The position numbers were made by a program, and so were the translations under genes. From positions 310,001 through 374,000 of the forward strand of contig CBDANA010000007.1 in the NCBI GenBank assembly GCA_965197385.1: 64,000 nt of DNA. Direction: 5' to 3'. Source of the DNA: G963667915 sp965197385 (lineage in GTDB: Bacteria; Acidobacteriota; Vicinamibacteria; Vicinamibacterales; UBA823). Positions 44,950 to 54,563 of this stretch are shown piece by piece. Below the pieces are notes generated by a model. It was not told where the DNA came from. It did not search any database and saw only the letters and a program-made list of their open reading frames with translations. Position 1 is the first letter of the stretch; each line of letters opens with the position of its first letter.

Positions 44950-47313
44950 TCAATGAACCGTTTCCGGCTCGGCGTCGGCATCCTGCGCCGCGTCCGCACT
45001 CGGCTCGATCGCAAACATCAGCGCGTCGCGATTGGCCGACAGACCGATGCGGACGGTGCCACCGTGCTCCAGTTGGCCGAACAGGATTTCTTCGGTGAGC
45101 GGATCCCGCACCTCGGTTTGTACGACCCGCGCCAGCGGGCGGGCACCGTACACCGGGTCGTAGCCCTTCGTGGCGAGCCACTGCCGTGCCTGCGGCTCGA
45201 GTGTGATGGCAACTCGGCGTTCGGCGAGTTGGGCCTCGAGCTGCATGATGAACTTCTCGACGATCGTTTCCATGACGTCCGGCGTGAGTGCATCGAACGT
45301 GACGATCGCGTCAAGCCGATTTCTGAACTCCGGACTGAACAGGCGTTCGAGCGCCACCTTCATCCGGCTGCGAGCGGCCTTCGAGCGTTCGCCGCTGAAC
45401 CCGATCGGACCGGCGCTCATGTCCCGCGATCCCGCATTCGACGTCATGATCAGGACCACTTGTCGGAAGTCCGCTTTTCGTCCGGTGTTGTCGGTGAGCG
45501 TGGCATGATCCATCACCTGCAGCAGGATGTTGAACAGGTCCTGGTGCGCCTTCTCGATCTCGTCCAGCAGCACGACCGAGTACGGATGGCTCCGCACGGC
45601 ATCGACCAGCAGCCCCCCCTGTTCGAAGCCGACATATCCTGGCGGCGCGCCGATCAGCCGGGCGACCGAATGCTTCTCCATGTACTCGCTCATGTCGTAC
45701 CAGAGAAACTCGTTGCCCAGATGGATGGCTAGCTGCTTGGCCAGCTCCGTCTTGCCGACACCGGTGGGCCCGGTGAAAAGAAAGCAGCCGGCCGGCCGGT
45801 CGGGCTGTGCCAGTCCGGCGCGCGACCGTTTGATCGCCTTGGTGACGGCGGCGACGGGGCCCTCCTGTCCGAAGACGACCCGCTGCAGGGCTTCGGCGAG
45901 CGTGCGCAGCCGTTCCTTGTCGGACGCTGATGCCTGTCGCTCGGGGATGCGGGCCATTCTCGCCACGACGCGCTCGATGTCGTCTGGCGACACGACGGTC
46001 GGTCGGTCGGTGGCCGGCGCGTCGGCGCTGGCATCGCCCTTGGCGGCGGAGCTGACGACCCGCTGCAGCCGGAGCATGGCGCCGGCCTCGTCCAGCACGT
46101 CGATGGCGCTGTCGGGCAACCGGCTGTCGCGGAGGTGCCGTCCGGCCAGTTTGACCGCGGTCGTCAGCGCCGCGTCGGTGTAGTCGACGCCGTGATGCTC
46201 GGCGTAGCGGGTGCGGAGTCCCTGCAGAATCTTGACGGCTTCCTCGGAGCTTGGCTCGTCGACGACGACCTTCTGGAGTCGCCGGGCCAACCCGCGGTCC
46301 TTCTCGATGTGTTTGAACTCCTCAAACGTCGTCGAACCGATGATGCGCAGCTCGCCCGCGCTCAGCACCGGCTTGATGAGTGTCGCTAGGTCCATCGTAC
46401 CGCCCGTCGTGGCACCGGCGCCGACAGTCGCGTGGACCTCGTCGATGAATAGGATGGGCTTCGGCCGCTTGGCCAGTGCCGCCATGACGGCCTTGAAACG
46501 CTCCTCGAAATCGCCGCGGAACCTCGTGCCGGCGAGCAAGGCGGTCGTGTCGAGCGAGAAAATCTCTGCGTCTTGAAGCGCCTCGGGCACGTCACTGTCG
46601 AGCAGACGGGCCGCCAGTCCCTCGGCGAGCGCTGTCTTGCCGACGCCGGCGTCGCCCACGAAGACCGGGTTGTTCTTCCGGCGGCGGCACAGGACTTCCA
46701 TCGTGCGTTGGAGCTCGGTGGCTCGACCGATGAGGGGGTCCAGCGCGCCGGTGCGCGCCCGCTCGGTGAGGTTGACCGTGAAGGCGGCCAACGGATCACT
46801 CGGCGCTAACGGCGCCTCGTCCTCCGCGCCGGCTCGGACCGCCTCGTCCGACTGTGCCTCGTCGCTGCTGGGCGTCAGCGGTATCTTGGAGATGCCGTGC
46901 GAGATGTAGTTCAAGACGTCGAGTCGTGTTACGCCTTGACCGAGGAGCAACTCGGCGGCGAAGCACTTGGATTGCTGGAGAATGGCTGCCAGGACGTCGC
47001 CCGAGCGCACCTCGTCCTTCCCGGCGCTCTGCACGTGCAGGACGGCTGCCTGCAGGACGCGACGAAAGGCCAGCGTCTGGTCGGGCTCCTGGTGCGCGTG
47101 TTGAGGGAAACGATCGATGGTGCGCTGCAAGTAGTCGTCGAGATCATGGCGCAAACCCGGTAGGTCGGCGCCGCAGGCCGCCAGGATCTTTTCGCCTTCC
47201 ACGTCGTGCGTGAGTGCGTACAGCAAGTGCTCGAGCGTCAAGTGGGTATGGCGTCTCGACACGGCCTCACGGTACGCGATGCTGAGAATCATCTCAAGTG
47301 ATGCGCTGAACAT
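44950..47313 (-). CDS. clpA: ATP-dependent Clp protease ATP-binding subunit ClpA
   Basis: I start at 47313 (MFSASLEMIL). The 787-residue protein has the double Clp N-domain (HTHLTLEHLLYALTHD), two AAA+ modules with Walker A GDAGVGKTAL and GPTGVGKTEL, and a D2 C-domain. It unfolds substrates for the ClpP peptidase, which is not in the window. It follows clpS by 13 bases, the standard clpS-clpA order, so the adaptor and unfoldase should be co-expressed. Confidence 0.95.
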   Translation of the reverse strand: MFSASLEMILSIAYREAVSRRHTHLTLEHLLYALTHDVEGEKILAACGADLPGLRHDLDDYLQRTIDRFPQHAHQEPDQTLAFRRVLQAAVLHVQSAGKDEVRSGDVLAAILQQSKCFAAELLLGQGVTRLDVLNYISHGISKIPLTPSSDEAQSDEAVRAGAEDEAPLAPSDPLAAFTVNLTERARTGALDPLIGRATELQRTMEVLCRRRKNNPVFVGDAGVGKTALAEGLAARLLDSDVPEALQDAEIFSLDTTALLAGTRFRGDFEERFKAVMAALAKRPKPILFIDEVHATVGAGATTGGTMDLATLIKPVLSAGELRIIGSTTFEEFKHIEKDRGLARRLQKVVVDEPSSEEAVKILQGLRTRYAEHHGVDYTDAALTTAVKLAGRHLRDSRLPDSAIDVLDEAGAMLRLQRVVSSAAKGDASADAPATDRPTVVSPDDIERVVARMARIPERQASASDKERLRTLAEALQRVVFGQEGPVAAVTKAIKRSRAGLAQPDRPAGCFLFTGPTGVGKTELAKQLAIHLGNEFLWYDMSEYMEKHSVARLIGAPPGYVGFEQGGLLVDAVRSHPYSVVLLDEIEKAHQDLFNILLQVMDHATLTDNTGRKADFRQVVLIMTSNAGSRDMSAGPIGFSGERSKAARSRMKVALERLFSPEFRNRLDAIVTFDALTPDVMETIVEKFIMQLEAQLAERRVAITLEPQARQWLATKGYDPVYGARPLARVVQTEVRDPLTEEILFGQLEHGGTVRIGLSANRDALMFAIEPSADAAQDADAEPETVH

Positions 47314-47326
47314 GGTCAGTGCGTCC

Positions 47327-47638
47327 TCACGCTTCCTCGACCGACGCCTGCAGCGGAAACCCATCCCGACGGGCGAGGTGTTGCACCGTCTCCGCCTTCG
47401 TTTCCGCGACCTCGTACGGGTAGACGCCGCAGAGTCCCTGGCCTTCGGTGTGCACCTGCATCATGACCCGGTAAGCCTCTGCGGGCGTCTTGTGAAACAC
47501 CGTTTCCAGCATTTTCAAGACGAATTCCATCGTCGTGTAGTCGTCGTTGTGGAGGAGCACGCAGAATCTGGTCGGTTCTTTCGTGACCGGCTGGATTCGC
47601 TCGAGCGTGGCGCCTCCGGGCTGCTCACCGTGCGACAT
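47327..47638 (-). CDS. clpS: ClpS adaptor protein
   Basis: The 103-residue protein has the ClpS core: FCVLLHNDDYTTMEFVLKML and VFHKTPAEAYRVMMQVHTEG, with the acidic pocket that binds N-degron residues. It delivers N-end-rule substrates to ClpA, encoded next. An N-terminal extension of about 20 residues matches the flexible tail that modulates ClpA. Confidence 0.96.
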   Translation of the reverse strand: MSHGEQPGGATLERIQPVTKEPTRFCVLLHNDDYTTMEFVLKMLETVFHKTPAEAYRVMMQVHTEGQGLCGVYPYEVAETKAETVQHLARRDGFPLQASVEEA

Positions 47639-47766
47639 GGCGGATCGTCAGAGGTTCGTAATCAGACTATGGGAGCGACTGGGTGGCGTCAAGCGGGCAC
47701 GGGTGTGCCGGTCGGCATAGTAAGATGGAGTGAACGCCGCCCAGACGGGGATGTAGCGCCCGACGA

Positions 47767-48726
47767 ATGCAGTGGGACATGCACCACGGACTGCCAGACG
47801 TCATGCATCGGCTCACCCGCGACATCGGCTACATCGACCTGCGATTCCAGGATCAACCTGAGGTGATTGCGTCGGCCGTGCTGCACGGCAGCTTCGGTGC
47901 GGCGATCGTTGACCCCGGACCGGCCTCGACGCTGACGACGCTGACCACCGCGCTCCGGCGTTACGGGATCGCCGTCAAAGACCTCCGCGCCCTCCTGCTC
48001 ACCCACATCCACTTCGATCACGCCGGCGCGACCGGGGCGCTCGTGGCGGAAAACCCGGACATCGAGGTGTTCGTCCACGCCACGGGTATGCGCCACCTGA
48101 CCGACCCCAGCCGCCTCGTGGCCAGCGCGCGTCAACTCTGGGGTGATGAGCTGGAGACGCTGTGGGGTGAGTTTCGGGCCGTGCCGGCCGCCAATCTCAG
48201 GAGCCTCGATGGCGGCGAGCACATCCACGTGGGCGAGCGCGATCTCGAAGTGGCCTACACGCCTGGGCACGCGCGGCACCACGTGAGCTTCTTCGACCGC
48301 GCGACCGGCATTGCCTTCGTGGGAGACGCGGCCGGCATCCGGGTCGGGCCGGTGCCCTATGCTCTGCCGCCCACGCCCCCGCCCGACATCGACCTGTCGG
48401 CCTGGCGCGACAGCGTGGCACGTATCGATCGCTGGCGCGCCGATACGCTGTTCGTGACACATTTCGGACCGCATGCCGACACGGTCACGCATCTGCAGAC
48501 CTTCCTCGATCACCTCGACGAACTTGGCGAGATCGCCCGGCGGATCGTCGAGCGCGGAAGCGGAGGCGCCGGACGGGATCAGTTCGTGGCCGAGGTGGCC
48601 AAGCTGTTGCGGCGGCGCTTGCCGGAGACGACGGCGCGGCACTACGAGGAGGCCGCTCCGCTCACGCTGTGCTGGCTGGGCCTCGAGCGCTACTGGAAAC
48701 AGCGGGGCGTGGGCGGCGCCGCATGA
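47767..48726 (+). CDS. MBL-fold metallo-hydrolase
   Basis: The 319-residue protein has the metallo-beta-lactamase signature LLTHIHFDHAGATG (HxHxDH), a third histidine near YTPGHARHHVSF and GDAAGIR. Such proteins bind one or two metal ions and hydrolyse esters, lactones or thioesters. The C-terminal third is helical (LDHLDELGEIARRIVE). ATG 47767 is chosen; ATG 47779 is also possible. It is divergent from clpS. Confidence 0.87.
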   Translation: MQWDMHHGLPDVMHRLTRDIGYIDLRFQDQPEVIASAVLHGSFGAAIVDPGPASTLTTLTTALRRYGIAVKDLRALLLTHIHFDHAGATGALVAENPDIEVFVHATGMRHLTDPSRLVASARQLWGDELETLWGEFRAVPAANLRSLDGGEHIHVGERDLEVAYTPGHARHHVSFFDRATGIAFVGDAAGIRVGPVPYALPPTPPPDIDLSAWRDSVARIDRWRADTLFVTHFGPHADTVTHLQTFLDHLDELGEIARRIVERGSGGAGRDQFVAEVAKLLRRRLPETTARHYEEAAPLTLCWLGLERYWKQRGVGGAA

Positions 48727-48904
48727 TCGCGTAGCGGGCGCCGGTCGTCGGCTCGACGTGTGAGGCGGCTTGCTCGAAGCCCAGTCGCTCGCAGAAGCCC
48801 ACGCTCCGGGTGCTGAACGTTTCGAGATAGCAACTCATGTCGCCCGCGTCTGCTTCGGCGAGCGTCGGCTCGATGAGCTGCCTGCCAAGACCTTTGCCCT
48901 GCGC
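48662..48904 (-). pseudogene. GNAT acetyltransferase remnant (C-terminal fragment only)
   Basis: Reading minus from 48904 gives EAQGKGLGRQLIEPTLAEAD, the acetyl-CoA-binding motif (QxxGxG), then CYLETFSTRSVGFCERLGFEQ and EPTTGARYAIMRR, the end of a GNAT domain. The first half is absent. The fragment begins exactly after the stop codon of the amidohydrolase gene, with no start codon of its own. Its 3' part overlaps the end of the MBL gene on the other strand. It marks a deletion junction. Confidence 0.8.
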
Positions 48905-48910
48905 CTCGGA

Positions 48911-50215
48911 TCAGTTCGTCGGGGGGACCTGGTTGCCGGCGACCCAGACCGATTCGACCGACCGCGAGTTCAGGATGTCGTCGAGCGGGTTGGCACCGAG
49001 CACGACGAAATCGGCCCACATCCCCATGGCCAGCGTGCCCAGGTCGTCGTCCACGTTCAGGCAGGCCGCCGCGTCGGCAGTCGCCGATGCAATCGCCTGC
49101 GCCGGCGTCAGCCCGGCGTCGACCATCCGCTCGAGTTCCAGCTGTTCGAAGTATCCCTGGAAGCGGCCGACCGGACCGGTGTCGGTGCCGAAGGCCAGGC
49201 GGATGCCACCATCGGCCAGGGCCTTGACGTTTCGCATCGCCACGTCGAGCGCCGCCTTGTATCCCTGGGCGCTCTCGCTGTTCTGCACGCGCGCCTGACG
49301 CTCGGGGTCTTCCAGGCCGGCCAGCACGCTGGCGTCGGCGTCCCGCAGGAAGAACGGGTCGTCGAAGAAGTCCGGCCGGGACTCGTACACGAAGGTCGAG
49401 ACCTCACGTAGCAGCGTCGGGCTCAGGCAGACATCGCGTTCGACCATCAGATCGATCAACTCCTGGTCCACGTCGGTGTCCCGGACGCTGTGCGCCAAAA
49501 AATCGACATTCGCTTCCACCAGCTGCTTCGCGTCGGCCAGATAGAAGATGTGTGCGGCCACGCGCAGCCCGTGCTCGTGCGCGCGCTCGATGACCGCGCG
49601 CCACGCGTCTTCTGGCATCTTCGTCGTCGAGCCGAGATTGTCGTCGACCCGAATCTTGACGATGTCGGCTCCCATCTCGGCGACGGCGTCGACGACGGTT
49701 CGTGCCGCCTCGGCGGTCTCGGCGGTCACGACCGGCCCGGCGACGAAGAGCCTCGCCCGATCGAGCATGAGGTCCTGCTCATCGCGGAGATCGAGGCCGG
49801 CCTGGTCGTCGCCGCCCAGGCTGAAGACAGTCGTGACACCGTAGCGCGCGTAGAGCCTGAGCTGGCGCACCAAGTTGTCACGGGTGTAGAGGTCGGGACT
49901 CGACTCCAGTCCTCGCGTGGCGCCCACGTGGCCGTGGGTGTTGATGAGGCCGGGCATGATGATTCGGCCGGTCACATCGATCCGCTTGGCGTCTGACGGC
50001 ACCGAGACAGCATCCGACGGGCCGATCGCCGCCACCCGTCCATCGCGTATGACGAGCACGCCGTCGTCGATCGTCGATCCGGCGCCGTTGATGATGCGCG
50101 CGCCGGTGAACGCCTTGAGTCCGGGGGTGATCTCAGCCGTCGGCTCGCTGCAGCCGGCCAGCGGGAGGGTGACGCTCAGGGTACACACGAGAACACGGCA
50201 TCGTACGGATCGCAT
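48911..50215 (-). CDS. Amidohydrolase-family lipoprotein
   Basis: The 434-residue protein has a lipobox (LPLAGC) with Cys near residue 22, so it is probably membrane-anchored in the periplasm. The amidohydrolase barrel shows GLINTHGHVG (metal His pair), later VAAHIFY, LAHSVRDTD and AFGTDTGP with the metal Asp. It resembles prolidase/imidazolonepropionase-type hydrolases, but the first motif is HGH with few other ligands, so the metal centre is inferred. Substrate unknown. Confidence 0.88.
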   Translation of the reverse strand: MRSVRCRVLVCTLSVTLPLAGCSEPTAEITPGLKAFTGARIINGAGSTIDDGVLVIRDGRVAAIGPSDAVSVPSDAKRIDVTGRIIMPGLINTHGHVGATRGLESSPDLYTRDNLVRQLRLYARYGVTTVFSLGGDDQAGLDLRDEQDLMLDRARLFVAGPVVTAETAEAARTVVDAVAEMGADIVKIRVDDNLGSTTKMPEDAWRAVIERAHEHGLRVAAHIFYLADAKQLVEANVDFLAHSVRDTDVDQELIDLMVERDVCLSPTLLREVSTFVYESRPDFFDDPFFLRDADASVLAGLEDPERQARVQNSESAQGYKAALDVAMRNVKALADGGIRLAFGTDTGPVGRFQGYFEQLELERMVDAGLTPAQAIASATADAAACLNVDDDLGTLAMGMWADFVVLGANPLDDILNSRSVESVWVAGNQVPPTN

Positions 50216-50239
50216 CGGGTCCTCCTTCAGGATGGCCCG

Positions 50240-53032
50240 CTAGCGGGACGGGAGGAGAAAGTCGATGGTGTCGGGCTGGGGCAGCTCCAGGCTGTCCGAA
50301 CCGGTGGGCGGCGACGCCATCTGCTCCAGGATTTCACCCAGCCGATCGAGCTCGGCGCCGTAGAGGTTCCAGTTGCCGGCCCGCTGCGCCTGAATGGCTC
50401 GTTCGTAGTGCCGGCGCGCCTCGGCGGCCAGCGCCGAGACAGCGGCCGGCGGCGTCGGGCTGGGCGCCGTCAGATCGGAAGGCTGCGCCAGCGGCGCGTC
50501 GGGCGTCGCCGGCGTCGCCGACGTGAGTCGCTGCCCGGCACCCGGCTGGCCGAACAGCCGGTCGAGTGACAGCGCCAGCGTGTCCTCCATCACGATCTGA
50601 TTCTGATAGGCCACGATGACCCGCTTGAGCTCGGGGATCTGGCCGTCCGCGGCCTGGAGATAGAGCGGGCGGATGTACAGCAGCGACTCCTCGATCGGCA
50701 CGACGAGCAGCGTGCCCTGGATCACCTGCGATCCCTGCTGGTTCCACAGCGTGATCTGCGGAGAGATGTCCTGATCCTGGTTGATGCGCGCGATGATCTG
50801 CCGCGGACCGAAGATCAGCTTCTGTTTCGGAAACTGGAACACCATTAGCTTGCCGTACTGCTCGCGGTCGCTTCGCGCGACCATCCATGCGGCGAGGTTG
50901 TCCTTCCGGCGGGGCGTGAACGGCAGCATCTGGATGAACTCGGCCTCCTGCTCACCGGGTATCTTCATCATGGTGTAGTACGGCTCCATCTGCGCTGTCC
51001 GCCCGTCGATGTCGATAGCGGGCACGTCCCATTGATCTTCCTTGTTGTAGAAGACCGCCGGATTGGTCATGTGGTAGGTGGAGTACACCTCCGTCTGCAG
51101 CGTGAAGAAGTCTTGCGGGTACCGCACATGGCCGCGGAGCTCGGCCGGCATGACGTCTATCGGGGTGAACAGATCGGGAAAAATCTGGCCGATCGTCGAT
51201 ACGATCGGATCGTTCGGGTCGGCCAGGTAGTAGGTCGTCGTGCCGTGATAGGCGTCGATGACGACCTTGACCGAGTTGCGGATGTAGTTGATGTTGCTGG
51301 TCACCTGGGTCGAGTACGGGTAGGCATTCGTCACCGTGTAGGCGTCGACGATCCAGAACAGCCGCCCGTCGGCGATCACGAGATATGGATCGCGGTCGTA
51401 CATGAGGAACGGCGCGACCGTCTCGGCGCGCTCGCTGACGTTCCGGTGGAACAAAATACGGCTGTTGCCGGTCAGTTGCGCGCTGATCAGCAGGTTCAAG
51501 GCGCGAAAGCGCAAACTGAACAGCAGCTTGTGCAGCAGACCGCCGATCGGCACGCCGCCGTCCCCGTCGTAGGTGGTGTAAATGTTGTCGTCTCCCTCCG
51601 GATAGTGAAACTCCGGCGTATTCGTCCCCACGACGACATAGTTGCTCGATAGCTCGCCGAAGTACAGGCTGGGCTCGTCGAGAACGAGATCCACTTCGGA
51701 GCGTGTCGGGAGATCCTTCAAGAAGAGGACCGGGAGTCCTTCAGCGGTGACCTGGTTGACCGGGCCGAACGCCAGGCCGTAGCCATGCGTGAAGACCAGC
51801 CGCTCATTGGGCCAGGACCGATTCGTCAGGCTCGCCGAGTTGAGCTCTCGGCTGGACAGCATGATCTGGCGGTACTGTCCGTCGATCACATAGCGGTCGT
51901 TGTCGACCCCGGCGAAGTCGTAATACGAGCGGATGGCCTGAATTTGCCCGAACGTGTCGAGCAGCGGTTGGTGATCCCACAGCCGCACGTTGTTGATCGT
52001 CTCGGAGTTCGCCTCGATGTCTTCACGCGTGAGCACCGCGTCGCCCGAGAGCTCGCGTTCTTCGATCGTGTCGAGCGCGAACGCCTTGCGCGTGGCCGCC
52101 ACGTTGTACTCGATGAACGGCGCTTCTTTCTCCTGCTCGTTCGGCGTGACGATGATCCGCTGGTTGAGCGCCGCATAGCCGCTGCCGGCCGCCGAGACGG
52201 TCACGTAGAGGATCGCGGCCAACGGCACCGGCCAGTTCTTCGGTGAGAAAGCCTGGTAGGCGGCGAGACCTGCCCCGAGCAGCGACACCGCCATCAAGAG
52301 CCGCAGCATTGGTAGGCGCACCTCGACGTCGACATACGCGGCGCCCTGGATCACAGTCGACGGCGTCAGGAGCAGCCGTGGCATGTCGAGCGACGCGCCC
52401 CAGGCCAGGAGCACCAGGAAGGCGGCGACAAGCAGCGACAGATGCTGGCGAGCCCGCCGGGAGATCTTCAGCCCGGACGGCGGATCGAACGCCACCGATC
52501 CGGCCATGAAGTAGATGGCCGCCGAGCCGGCCAGGCTCAGCCCGACGATCGCCACCAGGAGAGACCGGATGAAACCGAGGAAGGGCAGCTCGAAGACGTA
52601 GAATGCCACGTCACGGCCCAGCAGCGGATCTATGTCACCGAACGGCGTCGCGTAGCGGTACTGCAGCCACACCAGCCATTGACCTGACGCGAACATGGCC
52701 ATGAACAGCGCGACCAGACCCGAGGCGCCGCCGGCAATCAATCGCAAGCCTTTGCGATCGATGACGATCGGCTGCACCTCCGGTCCACCGGTCGCCAGGA
52801 GATAGGGCTTGGTCATTTCCTGCAGCGCGAACCGCAGGCTGCCAAAGAGCGCGACGAAGGCGACCCCGAAGGCGACACCGCCCAGCAGGATCTTCGAGAC
52901 CAGCGTGCGCACGAAGACGTCATCGAATCCGAGCTGAGTAAACCACAGCCAGTTGGTGTAGAAACTGACAAAGGATGGCACAATGAGGAACAGTACCACC
53001 CCGGCGATGATCATGGGAACTCTGATAGACAT
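50240..53032 (-). CDS. UPF0182 (COG1615) family large membrane protein
   Basis: I start at 53032 (MSIRVPMIIAG). The 930-residue protein has about seven membrane helices in the first 300 residues (SFYTNWLWFTQLGFDDVF is typical of the family), then a large extracytoplasmic region with conserved blocks NVRLWDHQPLLDTF, SYYDFAGVDNDRY and YHGTTTYYLADPNDP. A Pro/Ala-rich linker and a short helical tail (RRHYERAIQAQRAGNW) follow. Function is unknown for the family. It lies 25 bases from the amidohydrolase gene. Confidence 0.92.
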   Translation of the reverse strand: MSIRVPMIIAGVVLFLIVPSFVSFYTNWLWFTQLGFDDVFVRTLVSKILLGGVAFGVAFVALFGSLRFALQEMTKPYLLATGGPEVQPIVIDRKGLRLIAGGASGLVALFMAMFASGQWLVWLQYRYATPFGDIDPLLGRDVAFYVFELPFLGFIRSLLVAIVGLSLAGSAAIYFMAGSVAFDPPSGLKISRRARQHLSLLVAAFLVLLAWGASLDMPRLLLTPSTVIQGAAYVDVEVRLPMLRLLMAVSLLGAGLAAYQAFSPKNWPVPLAAILYVTVSAAGSGYAALNQRIIVTPNEQEKEAPFIEYNVAATRKAFALDTIEERELSGDAVLTREDIEANSETINNVRLWDHQPLLDTFGQIQAIRSYYDFAGVDNDRYVIDGQYRQIMLSSRELNSASLTNRSWPNERLVFTHGYGLAFGPVNQVTAEGLPVLFLKDLPTRSEVDLVLDEPSLYFGELSSNYVVVGTNTPEFHYPEGDDNIYTTYDGDGGVPIGGLLHKLLFSLRFRALNLLISAQLTGNSRILFHRNVSERAETVAPFLMYDRDPYLVIADGRLFWIVDAYTVTNAYPYSTQVTSNINYIRNSVKVVIDAYHGTTTYYLADPNDPIVSTIGQIFPDLFTPIDVMPAELRGHVRYPQDFFTLQTEVYSTYHMTNPAVFYNKEDQWDVPAIDIDGRTAQMEPYYTMMKIPGEQEAEFIQMLPFTPRRKDNLAAWMVARSDREQYGKLMVFQFPKQKLIFGPRQIIARINQDQDISPQITLWNQQGSQVIQGTLLVVPIEESLLYIRPLYLQAADGQIPELKRVIVAYQNQIVMEDTLALSLDRLFGQPGAGQRLTSATPATPDAPLAQPSDLTAPSPTPPAAVSALAAEARRHYERAIQAQRAGNWNLYGAELDRLGEILEQMASPPTGSDSLELPQPDTIDFLLPSR

Positions 53033-53144
53033 GGGCGCCTCAGCCCTGCGCGGGCATGAACGATATGCTACATCATATGCCGAATACGCCGAGTCCACAC
53101 CGTTTCGAACGGGTTGACCGATCCACGCATCGGGAGGCCATCTC

Positions 53145-53658
53145 GTGATGAACGCGCACCGGTGGGTCGGAGCCGTGCTCGTCGTGGGCGCCGCGGTGTG
53201 GGGCTACGGCCTGCTCTTTCCGAGTCCGGAAGACGAGATTCGCCGACAGCTCGACGCGTTGGCGGAGGTGGCCAGCGTCGCACCGGGTGCAACGAATCTC
53301 GAGCGCATGGCCCGGGCGGCCAGGCTCGGACGCTTCGTGGGCGAGGATGTCGTCATCGATCTCGGCGGACGGCTGAGCGCGGCGCGGGGCCGCCAGGCTG
53401 TCGTTGGCGTCGCCGCGCGCACGCCGGTCAGCGCCGACGGTGTCGCGTTCGAGTTTCTGGACGAGCAGATCGTCCTGGCTGGTGACGCTGTGTCTGCGAC
53501 CGTCACCGTGACCGTGCGCGGCACTGGCGTCAGTCTGGCGACTGGCGACGAGTGGGCTGACGCGATCGAGCTCGACATGCTGGCGGGAGGTGGCCGATGA
53601 ATGGCTCGTCGCGTCCGTGACTGCTGTCGAGGCGATCCGGCGTCGGGAGCGCCGCTGA
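53145..53658 (+). pseudogene. Small exported conserved protein with a late frameshift
   Basis: From GTG 53145 the protein has one N-terminal hydrophobic helix and then a compact domain with LGRFVGEDVVIDLGG, possibly SnoaL/NTF2-like. The frame ends at 53600 (AGGGR). In the next frame, from about 53582, the sequence reads WREVADEWLVASVTAVEAIRR to TGA 53656-53658, which looks like the natural C-terminal strand. A one-base insertion or two-base deletion near 53579-53582 explains this. Sequence error or recent mutation is possible. Confidence 0.6.
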
Positions 53659-53682
53659 TACGGAATGACGACGGACGATCAG

Positions 53683-53916
53683 TTACGCGACTGAATTGTT
53701 GGCGGCGCGCGGTTCCGCGCGCTTGTAGCGGCCGTCCGTCTCGCGCCGCAGGAACCGTTCGTCGATCAACGCGTTGAGCACGACCGTACAGGCGTCGCGA
53801 TCGAGCCCCCAGAGCCGCTGGGCCTGCGCTAGCGAGAGACGCAGGCCGGGCGTGTTCCGGTAGCCGTCCCGGATTCGCTGCATGAGCTCTTCGAAACGGA
53901 CAGGCTCGTTGCGCAT
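53683..53916 (-). CDS. Small conserved protein with winged-helix character
   Basis: The 77-residue product has the pattern FEELMQRIRDGYRNTPGLRLSLAQAQRLWGLDRDACTVVLNALIDERFLRR, a three-helix plus wing arrangement often seen in small regulators. I recall similar short proteins in acidobacterial genomes. There is no functional evidence. Confidence 0.7.
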   Translation of the reverse strand: MRNEPVRFEELMQRIRDGYRNTPGLRLSLAQAQRLWGLDRDACTVVLNALIDERFLRRETDGRYKRAEPRAANNSVA

Positions 53917-54128
53917 CAGTGCTCCTGTGGGCGGACGGCACCATTATAGCGACACCGCGCCCCGTTGAGGTACCTCGTTTACTCCGAAATCACCGTTGTA
54001 AAATCGGTGAGGCCCGACGGTGTGTTTCACCAAAGGGAAACGGTGGATGTGCCAAGATTGAAACGATTTCACCGGCGGTGGAATGAACGCGCACGGCCGG
54101 CCGATTCGAGAGGTGACGAGGGTTCTCG
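53917..54128. other. Divergent intergenic region with nested inverted repeats
   Basis: The 212 bases are AT-rich (53960-54070). They hold caccgttgtaaaatcggtg (53992-54010) and gtttcaccaaagggaaac (54024-54041), two short hairpins. Both flanking genes start away from it, so it should contain two promoters. No RNA family is recognised. Confidence 0.4.
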
Positions 54129-54560
54129 ATGAGTGACCGCAAGTACCGGCAGCGTGGATATCAAGATGATGCACCGGCGCCGTCGCGAGCCGCGCGACCG
54201 CCCCAGGAGAAATCCAGAGAACCCAGAGGCCGCCCGCCGCTCAGGCCGAAGTCCCCGAACATGCCGGGGTTCCACGACGTCATCCGCTGCGCGCGCTGCG
54301 GACGTTTCCTCGATCCGCCGATTGGTATGGAGACCGTCTGTCCGCAGTGCGGTTCGGCGCTCCACAGCTGCGCCCAATGCGTCTTTTTCGACCCGAGCAG
54401 CCGGTTCGAATGTGCGCAGCCGATCTCCACCCGCGTGACGCCCAAAGACGGGCAGAACGAGTGCGGGTACTACGCTCCACGGGTGACGGTGGAACGGCAG
54501 ACGCACTCGCCACAGGGTCCACCGGACGCGAAGCGCGCATTCGACGACCTGTTCAAGTAG
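54129..54560 (+). CDS. Double zinc-ribbon protein, unknown function
   Basis: The 143-residue protein has a basic, disordered first 45 residues and two Cys clusters: CARCGRFLDPPIGMETVCPQCG, and CAQCVFFDPSSRFECAQP with a further Cys in NECGYY. This arrangement suggests two zinc sites. The tail (AKRAFDDLFK) is conserved-looking. It could bind nucleic acid or another protein. It is convergent with the glycerate kinase gene. Confidence 0.78.
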   Translation: MSDRKYRQRGYQDDAPAPSRAARPPQEKSREPRGRPPLRPKSPNMPGFHDVIRCARCGRFLDPPIGMETVCPQCGSALHSCAQCVFFDPSSRFECAQPISTRVTPKDGQNECGYYAPRVTVERQTHSPQGPPDAKRAFDDLFK

Positions 54561-54563
54561 CTC

